From: Acanthochlamys bracteata
Lineage: Eukaryota; Streptophyta; Magnoliopsida; Pandanales; Velloziaceae
Assembly: GCA_019914995.1 (NCBI GenBank)
Contig: CM034144.1
Coordinates: 816,001 to 880,000 of the forward strand
Length of the DNA: 64,000 nt
Direction of reading: 5' to 3'
In this document: one piece after another, positions 52,378 through 64,000 of the stretch
Numbering within the stretch: position 1 is the stretch's first letter
Layout of the letters: each line of letters begins with the position of its first letter
The notes under the pieces: generated by a model
Databases searched by the model: none
The model's input: only the letters and a program-made list of their open reading frames with translations
What the model was told of the DNA's origin: nothing
Made by a program: the position numbers and the translations under genes

Positions 52378-55300
52378 TTATTTCAATTTCCTCTTCCTAT
52401 CCCTGTCCCTCTCTCTGTTCCCATAATCATCCCTTTCTCTGCTGCCACTCTTCTCACGCTCCCTTCTCCTTTCGCTCTCTATTTCATGCAATCTGTCTCG
52501 ATACCTCCCACGGTCTCTATCTACATCAGGTTCCCTTTCCCTATCTCTGCTTGATGGTTGTCTCTGGGGACTGCGACTTCTGCTCTTGCTTTGACTTCGA
52601 TGTCGCTTCCTTGAATCACAGGCATCATCATGTCTCTCCTTTCTCTCCAGAGAGGCCCTTTCTGCAGCCACAACATTTATGAGCAGATCAAAATCAATCT
52701 TTTGAATATCAAAAAACAGACTAGCAATTGCCTTTTAAGAAATTCACACTCTTGCATAGAGAAGACGACAAATACTACTCACATAGAGACTGTTTTGTGC
52801 AATCAACACAAGAAAAAAGAACTTTAGCATAACAAAGGTGAACCACAGTAGAACAACTTGAGAAGAACCAGAGAAACAATATGATTACTGAAGAAGACAA
52901 GTGTACGGATTTCTGTTGTGTAAGGCAGAATTACAGATGCAGATGGGAGGATGTTCATTAGACTGGAAATGTAATGATGCAAAAGATGAATTGTAAGAGG
53001 GCTAGATTCATATAAAGCATGAAGAAATAAGTAATGACATCCATGCAAGCACTCTGCAACTAATCAAAGCTGTAAGCTTCAGTACTAAAAAAAAAAAGCA
53101 GAATTATAAAGTATTAAGAAAGGCACTGCAATATGCATTACTATCAGCTCTTACTATTAGGTTGCTTATTGTTTCCTTCACGAAAACCCAACAAACCAAA
53201 CTCAGATTGAAGCCGTCTACGATAAGTTGCAACTCTCTTCTCGATTTCCTCTGAACTTCTGAGTCCTTTTTCTTCAAGAGATTCACGATACTCCAAAACT
53301 GCAACCTCCAAGCGTCTCAACTTTTGTCTACAGAACAGAATAAAAGTGAGCTACTTTTTAATAATGGACAGGGCATTGCTAACAAGAGTCTACCAAATCA
53401 AAGATCCACATTAACCTCTGCTCTTCGGTCATGCTGCTTTCATGAGTGGCACTGTCAGGAACAGCCTCTACATCATCTAAGTTCTCTGCACCATCGCCGG
53501 TATTGTCACTGCCAGATGAATAGGTTATTCCTAAGCCAGCACCTTTCCTGTCTTCTTCCTCACTGCCATCATCATCCCTGCTCCATTTAGAATCTGGTAG
53601 CACAGGATCAGACTTCCCCTTTTTGCTAGCAAATGCTCTAAGTTCTGGCTGAGAGATTACAAGAGTTGCTGGTAAATTTGTTCCCAAACTGCTGCCATTC
53701 TGAATTTCCTCCCTGTGCCATTCCCAACCTGCAGAATCTTGGAACTCTGCCTCAAGATTGTTTTCTCTGCACCTTGTAGTACTTGAACCCCAACCACTGT
53801 CATCCCTGGTATATTTACTATGCCTTATTTCATCATCCCGGTCATAACCTCTCTGTTTCTCTGCTTCTTCTAGATTGAGTAGTCTTGCCACCATCATCTC
53901 TCTACCGCCAACAAGTGACAGGCCATTGTGCCTACAGCGTCTTTCCAGCTCCACGATAGGCAGGCTCATTAACTCTTTCATGGCAGCACCTTTGCCCATT
54001 GCAAGTTCAGCATCTTGGTTGAGTTTACCTCCGTCATTTATAGCTTCGGAGCTGGATTTGTTTTCAATTTCAGGGGCATCTCCACAAACAGAATGGAATG
54101 GAAGAACACCTGAATTCCCGGATCGTAGAAAAGTAGCTCGCAAACCATTTACATATGCATCAGAAAAGAGAAACCAATCTGCCCATACTTGAAGGACCTT
54201 TAAGACACGTTCCTGAGGCAATCAAATAAATATGGAACATGTAATGTCTGATACCTTAAAAAAATGTTGGAATGAGAATAACAGTTATATATGTACCTTA
54301 AGGGCCTCAGCAGTTATCCTTCCCGTGATGCTGCGATAAAGATCATTAAAGCTTTCCATGATATCAGGTAAGGTTGCTTCAAACTTTGTCCGATATGCCG
54401 AAGCATTTTTTACAGGAGCACTGCTGTTATGCAGGATATCGGACACAAGCATAAGCCTTGCAACCTTAGTTGGTATTGGAGTTTCTTTAAGTGTCAACGA
54501 TTCAGTGAGAACTTCCACGACCTTAGAGAATTAATCAAAGATAGGGAGAGTAAATATACATCCAAAGGCTAAAAACTGACTTGAAAGTTAAGAAGTTTTT
54601 CTTAACATGCAAAGAATAAAACTGTGCTTGACAGAAAGGAAATTTATCCGAGAAACAAATGGAAATATACCTCTCCAGCTGCATCTGCATTATCCAAAGC
54701 AAAGCCCATAGCTTCTTTTATCAGGCTCCTTTCTAAAGTCAAAGCCCGAAGCATATCCTCAAACTCATCACGTTGAGGATCAGTCAATGTACGCTCCTGA
54801 TCAACTCGCTATAGCCACATAGTGATAACCTCATGTCAGAAAACTAACTGCTTGACCATATGTTAATACAGAGGGACTTAGAAAACACTTCCATCTAAAA
54901 ATCTTGGTTTAAGAACTGAGAGCGCCAAACTAGTCAATATTTGAAAATAATCCTTGAGGGAGCTTACCCTACTACGTCCGGCTGCATAAGTGGTGGTAGA
55001 TCCTTTCTCATGTTCAGGACTCCTTGAAAGAGGCAAAGGAGGAGGTACCCATCTGGATAACAATACAAACAAGTGCAAAAGCACAGAGTTTGGCACAGAT
55101 GTTTAGTTGATTATCATAAAAACATAGACAGAAAGGCCCATCTCCACATGGCACTTATTCATGTTAAGAGGACAAATTAAACTACAACCAAACACTTCAA
55201 TTTCATGAGAAAAATTCCAAGGGTATTACCTCCCACTTCCAGTAATCATGATGAAAGGTTCCGTACGCCATCTTTGTAGAGTATCACCCTGGAAACATAT

Positions 55301-58300
55301 AGTAAAACACGAAAAAGCAAACAGAAAGTCATCAGCCAATTATATTAGCCTTTGTAGTTCAAAAGCCCAATCACAAAAGAATTGAGCACTGACAGGAGTC
55401 TGATTTCAGTAAGTCAAATGGAAATGTTAATGGCCGCTAAAGCACAAGAGTTCTAGGTCAGCAGAAATCTATTGTGATATATTAAAATTTTGCAGCTCAG
55501 TTTAAGAAGACTGTCGGAGTTTTTGGGTTAGAGATTCAAGAGATTCTTCTTCAACATCCAATGTCATAACAATCAATTTCTAAGGCCCGGCATTTTCAAA
55601 TGCAATGCTTCTGAACAGCTCACCATGATAAACCACCAAATGAAAACTTCAAACTGACCAAGCCCATAACACTATCACAAAACAACTTATCCTTTTAACT
55701 TCCTTGACCTATTGAAAAACATATTAAGTTTACTTGAATGAATTCTAAAACAATGAACATCACGTTTGTCTCTGTTGCCACTTCGTATTACTGTATTATG
55801 CAGATTTACCTGTACAAACAAATCGTCAACATGAGGGTGTATCAGACATAACACTGACAACTTTAGCAAAAATGGTTTCCCATTAGCTAAATAAAGATCA
55901 AAGGGATCCATCTCTCCATTAATTAAACCTAAAGCTTCATCATGGGCCATCACACATGTCACCTCTTCTTAGCAATATTTCGATAGTATCCTGTCCATAT
56001 TAATCTGCAGCACCAGAAATATCCAATGGGTTGACATAGAGTGTAGATTAAGGAAGAAAAGTCTAATATTTAAATGATACTTTCTTTTAAATTCTTTGTA
56101 ACATCTTAACTACCTTAAAATCACATTCAACCTCATTAGATAGATCATTCATACTGAATTAGCAGTTCAGAGATACTCCATACAACTTCTTGGAAGATGA
56201 TAATAACAGCTCACCTGGGCAAATGAGTAAAGTCTCCATACATAGTAGGTATGTTCTTTGGATCCTAGCTCAAATAAGAAATTGAAAAGTGTGTTTCCAC
56301 GTCCTCTCTCCATTATTGCTTGCTCAAAAACACACCCACCATCAAGAACATACAAAGCCATAGTATCAATCACATGTCGAAGGTGTTTGTCCTCAGGAGG
56401 GACAACCAGTACATCAGGCACATTTGGAGTAAGAACCTACCAAATGCAATAAAATCATGGAGCTTGTACCACAACATTTTATATGAAAGCAAACAATATT
56501 GGCCATTGCATAAAATTTATTAGCACCATTAAGCTGATTTAGGTTATTACAAGACATACCAATTCAGAGTTTTGGCTTGTCACAGATGTGACTGGGGGAC
56601 CATCCGGACCAGACAAAATCACAGTATTTCCCTGGAAAACATCATACTCCAGCAATCAGTTTCTTTAGAACAAACCTATGCCTTTTACATGCACAAGTGA
56701 GAAGAAAAGAACAACACAAGCTGCCACAAACAATGTGCGTGCTATAAGTATGATAGAAAAAGTGCAGTGTTAGGCAATGAAATTTACTCACATCTTTATT
56801 TCTAATGGCCATGTGCCCAGGGGGCGGAGCAGGCAGTGCTTGGGAAGGAAGAGCAACAGATTTACCCCACCCAATCTTCAACTCGTATTCATATACAACC
56901 ACACCTGAAAAGATATCTAAGGAATTACCAAGACAATGTCAAAACTACATGCCATTCATGTTCGTTGCTAAGTATCAAGAGATCGAATAGCTTTCTTTCT
57001 ACTAACTCACAGGCAATAAAGATCATAACGATGTCCACTGATTCTCAAATGGAATAAAGATTTGGAGAAACTTTTCCTTTTAGTTTTAGTTTTTGTCTTT
57101 TAACACTCAATCTGAAGTAAACTAGCATTCTTTATCGTATTCCTAATACTTTAAGTACTAATTTATCCAACGATCTGAGCCCATGAAGCTTGATGAATTT
57201 CTCCAGAATTAGATGTAGTTATGCCATGATTACATGTGTTTGAAAGGGAAAAAGAAGTAACAAGAGCTAATCACACATGCACCACTCCATTGCAACTAAA
57301 GAAAATATGCATCCAATTGAAATTGTAAGGACAATTTTGAAGAAAATGACAGTTACAGAAGCAATGGAGATGTCCTCAATGTTCAGAAGCTGCTTCGAAG
57401 TATGTTATGAGATAAACCTTTAATATGTCATATAAAGTAAATACTTTTTCCAATATAATCATTATGTCAAAAACAATGTTATGGACATATGTAGTTCACA
57501 ATATAACTTTTCAATCCTTGTTGAGTTCCCTTGAGAAATGGAAATAGATAAAACATTTAAAAAACCTTGCATTTCGTCTTTAGCAGCTTGCCCGTCTGCT
57601 CTATTCATGAATGCCACAAAGCCACAATTTCTTTGCCTTCGTCGTTCTTCTTCTGTTCGAGGCCACATTATTTTGACACTAGCGATTGGCCCAAATCTCC
57701 CAAAAGTTCTCAGGAGAAAATTTTCATCCACCTAGAGCAATTAAGCATGTAACATCTTACTTCATGAACATTGCTTGTAGATGGTGATAGAAAGAATCAT
57801 AGACATCTAGATTCAATTTCTTCTACCTTTGGAGAGAGGTTACCAACGTAAAGATTTGTTGTTTGGGGATCCCCATCATCAAATGAACCAGGAAACTTAG
57901 GATCAAAATCATCTGGCAATTCATCAAACCGACTTGATGGCTAGAGAAAGTTAAACCAGAATATCATTAATCATCACATAACTAGAAGAATGGTGAAATC
58001 AAAAGCAAAGTACAGATAACAGCATCTATATTTCTTATGCAAACTGCAATTTAAGGGAATAACATTCTCAACATGCATTTACACTAGAAATAAAACAATT
58101 AACAAATCCTCCGCATTAAGAAATTGAAATGGAACTTTTTGTATGTTCACCTTAAGGAGCTAAACAAGTACAGAGCGTATCTCAAAAGTGTTTGAATACA
58201 TAGTGAAAACCCACAAAGATGGGCTACTGCTGCACTCAAGATCTTAACAAGAAAAAGCTCGGATTCATTGCATGGACCAACACAATTTTCTTTTAGAAAA

Positions 58301-61300
58301 AAGGAAGATTGATCTAAGGGTCTAAGACTCTAAGCCACTTGTATTCACATCCAGATACACACATAGAGATACATGCATAGGTGCATGTTAGGATGACACG
58401 CAATGTACCCAAGCAGAAGGGCTCAATGAACAGTGGTCTATTAAATTTTAAGCTGTACAAGGAACTAACGGGAATAAGTACCACACTGCTCGTCCTAGAA
58501 TTCAAACTGAATCTGCACCTTTATCAAGTAAAGGTCCAAAATAACAATAATATTCTATTATCGCTCAAACCCAAGTTTGCAAGTTCCACATGGTTTCTAT
58601 ATGCTTCGCATATTGTATGTGCTTCCCAGCTAGAACGATGCCTGTCATTCCCAAACCATCTTGAATAGCAATTCAAGGTTGTCTTAAAGTAGGTTCCATA
58701 TGTAACATACCAGAATATGATTGTAACAAATGTAAGCACAGTGATGTCATATGGGACCATTAGGAGCACTTTCTTTTGTAGTTTGCAATAGCATAATAGG
58801 TATCAAAGACCATTAAGATAATAGAATAACTAATACTTTATTTTTGTATAGAATGTACTTAGCTAGCCCATTCATGGTAAGCAACGTATGAGGGCTAAAC
58901 TACTCAAAAACAACATGTGATATCTGCCATACTTCTCTGGAGTACATGCAGATACATATGAATTAATTGCAACAGTTTCAATCCATATGAAAGCAGACTA
59001 TTTTCTCAAAGCAACGAGTACTTACAGCAGAGCTATCATGGTGCCGCCCCTCACGCCATTGTTCACGATCTTGGTTACGCTTCTCCCTCAGTTCCTGTTC
59101 AAGCTTAAGCTCTTCCAGAAAGTTATCAATAACCCGTGGCTTTCCCTTTTCCTTCTCCTTAGGCTTCTCATCCTCCCTCTAGATATTGCAGAAATGATTC
59201 AGAAACATGAGAAAGGCACAAAAAAAGTTATAAAAAAAAAATAATTCTAAAATTCTAGAAAACAAATAATTCAAATTTTCAAGTTTAGTTTTCTACAAAA
59301 ACTTCAGGTTCAGGACTTCGAAAATGTCATAAGTATTGTTAACATGTTACTAGTTTGCTTCTAAATAAGGTAATAGATTCTTTGACATCTGTGCATCCAT
59401 TAACAATATAAGAAACTGTAGGCACATCTATGAGATATGCAATTCTCATCCATCAGCACATAATGCAACAGTTCAGGTAAGAAAGCAACTCAACGCATAT
59501 CTTCTAACAACCGAGAAGAGTTTCAGATCCCTACCTTTCTCTCAGTCTCTCTCCCTTTAGATGCCGGTGGTAGGAAAGATGGGACATACCTGAAGTTCAT
59601 AGGAAAAAGAACAAGTAGACAGAGAGTCAAGTAATAATCTAGCTAACAGATATATGCTTATCCCACAAAGAATTCCAATCACTCATAACACATGCACCTT
59701 TTAAAAATAAAATACAATTTAAAATAATATACAACTTATATAGCATACAAAGTTCTCGAAAGTGGAAATAAAATGCCCTTGACACAGTATATCAAAAGTT
59801 TTACAAAAGGTAACAAATGCTTGTGGATAATCATGATCTAAACTATCTTATCAACAATGATAAATGAGGCCAATGGCCTTCACAAAAACAATCAACGTAA
59901 GGTACGTTTTCCGTATTGATTTCTTCATTCGTTTTAAATATGGCATGAAAATTTCAGAAATGAGGGGGGAAACTCCAATTACAATGAAACAGAGAATGTC
60001 ATCTTGGAGATAGCATTTAAATTTCAAAAAATGCCAGAAGAATCGTGAGTCAGAAATGATCTGGCATATGCTTCCAATTACAAGCCAATCAATGCCTTCC
60101 AGTGAGAGCAAAAAGTAGAGGCCTACACATAGCTATTGAACAAAAAAGGAACAGTGAACATTATCTGAGGTCACTTTCACCCTATAAAGAAAAATAGCAA
60201 AGAAACAAAAGCTCAGTGTTTAAACAAAGTGTAAGAGATATATCTGAACTGATTCCGATGTATCAACAAGAAAATAGCATAAATATATGCTGTTGAATTA
60301 TATTTCTTTAAAATCCAACAGGGCATAATTTTTTCTATGTTAATTACATAAAAATTTAAACACCCTTGGACTTAAAACAGTTTCAATGTTGACATGTATA
60401 ACATGCAAATAACAGAAAGTAGCAAAACAAAACTCACAATAATCCCTGATTATAGAGAAATGAATTTGGAATATTTTATTATCAGTTAGAAAATATTCAG
60501 AAAATCACAAAAAAGAGCATACAAAGAAGAGTAGAGTTTTGACTCCTCCAATCATTTTCTATAATGAAAATATATAGCACTACGACATGACACTATTTGC
60601 TCTATAGGTCCTTTTTACTAGATCAGAGAAATAGGACAGTATGATAGATATGATAGGAGGAAATTAATTATGGAGACACGTGCATTTCTAAGATGTCACA
60701 GAAGTTAACAGCCAACTATGACCTATGGATCGTGTCCATACATTTCTAAAATCTGAAGCAACTCTGAATGGTATACATAAGATAAAAACATCTTTAAAAT
60801 ATACGCCGCGGAACGATGGATGAAACAAATGCACATATAACCCAAAACAATGAAGCTTTGTGCGTCCTGAATTAGGAGTTCATTGATCAAGAAAATAGTC
60901 CTATATCACTGGAGACGGTTAACTGAGATTCCAATGAACCCAACTGAATCAACATGAAATAACTCTCTAATCTAAGCAAACAAAGCATCGCCGTCACCGC
61001 AAGCCCATTTCTTTTCAAAATCAAGTACATTCAGTTACCTACTTCCCTTCTTTGGAACAGACCCCTCATCTTTGGAGTTTCCACCTGCCATCGTCGAATG
61101 AATAAAAGGTCCATACTTTTATTAAATTGCTCTTGTATATATATTAAATAAAATTCATAAAACCAAGCATCTAGGGATAGCAAGGAAATAATCATAACTT
61201 CTGACTAATTCCAAAATATAGATCAAATTGCCACAGCTAACCTTCAGAATCCTTCAGCTTGTCATTTGGATTGATCAGGCCCCCTCTTACAAAAGTCTTC

Positions 61301-61568
61301 GACCCAGGTGCGTCTCCACCTTGGAATGACTCCACGAACTCTGCATACAGCCTGGCTGTCTCATCCTCAGCCCTCTTCAAATTCCAGCAGCACAATTCCA
61401 AAAGAAACAATTTAAATTAAAACCTCCACGAAAGCAAACTGCCAATAAGAAGCAAAACAATAGAACGATCAGCCATTGGTGAGAAAGTATGGGTACCTTC
61501 TTCTTAGCCTCTTCCTCTTCCCTATGCTTCTGAAAGGGGGTCTTCTTTCTGGTAACTGAAAAGTTCAT
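52378..61568 (-). CDS. RRC1: RRC1/SR140 (U2SURP) splicing factor
   Basis: Nuclear U2 snRNP-associated SR-like splicing factor; Arabidopsis RRC1 supports phytochrome B signalling by affecting alternative splicing. Seventeen coding exons on the minus strand: 61568-61497, 61374-61242, 61084-61039, 59589-59535, 59178-59026, 57940-57827, 57731-57566, 56904-56792, 56631-56560, 56436-56215, 55288-55230, 55052-54968, 54808-54671, 54521-54297, 54212-53416, 53327-53155, 52661-52378. All phases agree, giving 968 aa. Domains in order: N-terminal SFSITRKK-type start (FSVTRKKTPFQKHREEEE); an RRM at about 181-265 (NLYVGNLSPK, CGFVAFMNRADG); a SURP motif at about 325-382 (LRHVIDTMALYVLDGG, YVWRLYSFAQ); a CID-like domain at about 430-590; an acidic linker; a cwf21-like helix at about 817-860 (LEVAVLEYRESLEEKG); and an Arg/Ser/Asp/Glu C-terminus (SKSRSRSPQRQ). 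A 5' UTR intron of about 400 bases (61585-61985) is likely, with acceptor TGTGTAG just before the leader. Confidence 0.96.
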
Positions 61569-61582
61569 CTTCTCTTCAGCAG

Positions 61583-62100
61583 CTACACAAATTAAGAATC
61601 AACGTTGAATATTGTCACCTCAACATATTACACCAACCACGTTTAAGAAACCAAAACTGGTAAACAGAACTTTCAATGACACGAGAAATCTGGAATCAAA
61701 ATTGAATCTTATCAGCTTAAGAATCAAAATACCACAATATAATAGGGCAAACCTACGACTGACAGATCACTAACTTAATTCACATAAGAAATACCCTACC
61801 CGAAAGGTCTATATAAATTAATAAAGTTCTAATAACCAGATCGAAACCCTAATTTAATTCCGAGACTATACTATGAAGAAGGTTAAGATCAAAGAGGTAA
61901 AGAAGAGATTTTCAGAAAGACGAAAGGCGAGAGAGAGAGAGAGAGAGAGAGAGAGATCAGCTGCTGATTGGAATTGGGCCTACCTGGAAGAACAGAAACT
62001 TTCGCGGCGGCCACCGGCGGGCAGCGTGTGGCGAAGGGGGCTTTTGGGGTAAGAGGCAATCGGGAGCAAGTGGAGAAATTAGCGAAAGAAAGAAAATAGA
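61583..62100 (-). promoter_or_regulatory. RRC1 5' leader exon, 5' UTR intron and (GA)n microsatellite
   Basis: On the minus strand a GC-rich leader (about 62100-61986, with GCCGCCGCG words) ends at a donor, CCAG followed by GTAGGC. The next acceptor, TGTGTAG, is about 16 bases before the ATG. The intron so defined contains an uninterrupted (GA)n tract at 61929-61956 (CT on the sense strand). Leader introns and CT repeats are common in plant housekeeping genes; expression effects are inference. Confidence 0.5.
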
Positions 62101-62145
62101 GCAGATGTTAGATGCACACGCTGAGGTTTATATAATATAAGAGTT

Positions 62146-62302
62146 TAACTAGTCGCTATTAGTAATTATCAGCGATTATTTTCTTAACTCTGAATCCAAT
62201 AGCGACTATTTTATTACAAGTTACTCGCAAATGCTAGATTTGTCGATAATGACTTCAAATTCGTAGCGATCAACAACTATTCAAGTTTTTAGTGGCTAGT
62301 TA
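62146..62302. mobile_element. Small MITE-like element (157 bp)
   Basis: Inverted ends TAACTAGTCGCTA and, from the right on the other strand, TAACTAGCCACTA (2 mismatches in 13). Internal AGCGACT/AGCGATT words are scattered through it. Flanked by TT/TA sequence that could be a short target duplication. No coding capacity. Confidence 0.5.
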
Positions 62303-62573
62303 TATATTTACATTACCCAAAAATAATTTTTAATTGTTTTTAAAGATTTCATAAATTTATTCTATAATATTTATATTAAACTTTATTTTTAAAGTTTTAT
62401 TTTTGTGTCGCTCCCAAGTCCCAACTAATAAACGTAATTTAAATAACTTTTATTAAATGTAACTAGTAATGACTAAGAAGACTAATAATTCAATTTAATT
62501 TTTATTTTCTTATAAAGAAAAAAATAATAGTAAAGATGTAACTCAACTTATTATCTTATTATGTATTCATTCT
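62303..62573. other. AT-rich spacer
   Basis: No feature recognised. Confidence 0.4.
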
Positions 62574-63119
62574 AGAGGTAGCAATTCGGATCCTGGATCG
62601 ATTTCGGATCGACTCATATAATAATCGGATCAAATTATTCAATCATAATCCGACTCATTTATTTATATGGGTCAAAAATATCAATTCTAATCCAATCTAT
62701 TTATAATTGAATCAAACTATAATCAACCTATTTAATAATTAAAATTATTTAAATAAATTATAAATATTAATTTTTATTAATAATATATAAAAATTATTAA
62801 TTATGATATATTTAAAAATATATTAATTTTGACAAAATTTATAAATTAAATAAAAATTAGTTAAACTAAGATAAATTAAAAAATATATATACAAATTAAA
62901 TTCAATTTTATTTTTATTATTTTTTAGTTATTAAGTAATATATACTATATAAATAGTTATACGAGTTAAACGAATCAATTTCGGGTCAATCCGAACTTGA
63001 TCCGAATCCATTTAAAATTTTTGTGTCCACATGAAATCAATCCGAATCCGACTAAAATTTAACCCAAACCCATCAATTTTGGATCGGATTTTTAGATCGG
63101 GTCGAAATTTACTACTACT
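62574..63119. mobile_element. MITE-like element, family B copy 2 (546 bp)
   Basis: Same orientation and length as 25007-25552, with matching left end (GCAATTCGGAT), matching core (TAATAATATATAAAAATTAT) and matching right end (TTACTACTACTT against TTACCACTACTT). The ends form imperfect inverted repeats. The two copies differ at many scattered positions, so neither insertion looks recent. No transposase is present. Confidence 0.65.
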
Positions 63120-64000
63120 TATTTCATTCCGTATTAACAAAATAAAGTATAATTCAATAAATTATATTAGTTAATTCAATACCAAACCGCTCTAGCGTGC
63201 ATGTATGGGAAAATTAAGGTCCAAGTAGGCCCATTTGCAAGGCTTCTGCCGTGGTGGGCTTGGTGGCCACTTCTACTTCCCTGTTTATGACATATTTTAA
63301 TGCCACTAAATTTTACTTTTTAAACGTTTAAAATTCTTATAAACTAAAAATTTTTTAAATAAAAAATATTTTAAAATATTTCGAAAAATAAATTTTAGTT
63401 TTTACATGCAAATGAGATAATTTGGCTGCAGTATGAGAATTTGTACTGGGTATGAGATCAAATTTTGATCAAATGAATCAATTACATTATTACTGGCCTG
63501 TTAATGCTAATATGCAAAACTCGGAAATGAATAACAAATTTTCCAAAAAAAAAAAGAAATAACAACTAAAAAACTAAATGATGTGTATTTCAATAATTAT
63601 TTAAAATACTCCCCGTTTGGCATTGGTTATCAGAAAATCAATTTTTTAATTTTTTATTTCACATTTTTCAATATATATTTTATAAATATATAAAAAATTT
63701 ATTTAAAATTTTAGAAAATATAAAAAAATTTTACGTAATAAAATTTTTTTATTATATATTATTAATTTTTTGAAAATAAAGAAAATAAAATTTATTTTAA
63801 AAAAAAAGATATCTTTTATTTCAGAAAATAAGCACTCCCAAACGTCCAACGCCTCTTTTTCGGACGGCGACGTTTGGATTATAAAATACAATTTTTTTAA
63901 AGTAAACATATTTAAAATATATCAAATAAAAAACTTTATTTTAATAAAAAAAAGTAATAATTATGATACATAATTTGCTTTATATTTTTTAATTTAAAAT
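63120..64000. other. AT-rich region to window end
   Basis: Contains a family C repeat (63610-63853). A short GC-richer patch at about 63185-63300 includes AAGTAGGCCCATTTGCAAGG, a GGCCCA motif that could belong to a promoter outside the window. Frames at 63703-63973 lie inside or beside the repeat and are not genes. Confidence 0.45.
63610..63853. repeat. AT-rich short interspersed element (family C copy)
   Basis: The clearest copy for defining the ends: left CGTTTGGCATTGGTTATCAG and right, on the other strand, CGTTTGGGAGTGCTTATTTT. The ends are imperfect inverted repeats flanking a core of A and T runs. It shares the phrases TATATTTTATAAATATATAA and TTTATTTCAC-type with 37272-37657. Confidence 0.55.

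Noticed and set aside
52362-52682. 106-codon plus-strand frame opposite the RRC1 C-terminus
   Set aside because: Antisense reading of the Arg/Ser-rich tail gives Ser/Leu/Pro/His-rich frames automatically.
53875-54192. 105-codon plus-strand frame opposite RRC1 exon 15
   Set aside because: Shadow of a long conserved exon on the other strand.

Overview
This is a stretch of nuclear DNA from a flowering plant, most likely a eudicot. It has intron-rich protein genes with GT/AG splice sites, very AT-rich gaps full of short non-autonomous transposon relics, and gene families that exist only in plants (CSLC xyloglucan synthase, a DYW-type PPR protein, class II trehalose-phosphate synthase, the phytochrome-linked splicing factor RRC1). 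There is no sign of bacterial, viral or organellar DNA. I assembled exon models by hand. Every model given high confidence keeps its reading frame through all junctions and ends at a stop; family assignments rest on remembered protein families, not on a search.

Layout, left to right. 1-2.9 kb: AT-rich gap. 4.06-6.71 kb (+): CSLC5-like xyloglucan glucan synthase, 5 coding exons. 8.30-12.92 kb (+): SCY2, the SecY-type channel of the chloroplast Sec2 translocase, 8 exons, with a perfect 106-bp tandem duplication in an intron. 13.6-15.06 kb (-): a possible small gene back to back with 15.55-15.84 kb (+) SEC61 gamma, the two apparently sharing a promoter with GGCCCA (site II) motifs. 18.85-19.59 kb: hAT-like element. 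20.71-24.05 kb (-): TPS11, class II trehalose-phosphate synthase, 3 exons. 24.1-29.5 kb: mostly repeats, with two GC-richer islands. 29.6-30.7 kb (-): unrecognised coding-like pieces with an in-frame stop. 30.78-34.83 kb (-): VID27/CYPRO4 protein, 2 exons. 34.8-38.3 kb: repeats. 38.3-39.2 kb (-): frame-broken pseudogene. 39.38-41.79 kb (-): intronless DYW PPR protein (MEF29-like). 41.8-43.9 kb: repeats. 43.89-45.91 kb (+): calcineurin-B-like EF-hand protein, 6 exons. 47.56-51.65 kb (+): serine carboxypeptidase-like protein, 10 exons. 52.38-61.57 kb (-): RRC1/SR140 splicing factor, 17 coding exons plus a probable 5' UTR intron. 62.1-64 kb: MITEs.

The genes are housekeeping or regulatory genes of unrelated pathways: wall polysaccharide synthesis, plastid and ER protein translocation, trehalose-6-phosphate signalling, organelle RNA editing, calcium binding, vacuolar or secreted proteolysis, and pre-mRNA splicing. 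Two protein-translocation genes (SCY2 and SEC61G) lie within 3 kb, but they act in different membranes, so the proximity is probably chance. I do not see a coherent novel system. The most interesting material is the repeat landscape (at least four short element families, one with an exact 8-bp target duplication), the decayed genes, and a few residue changes in otherwise conserved enzymes.
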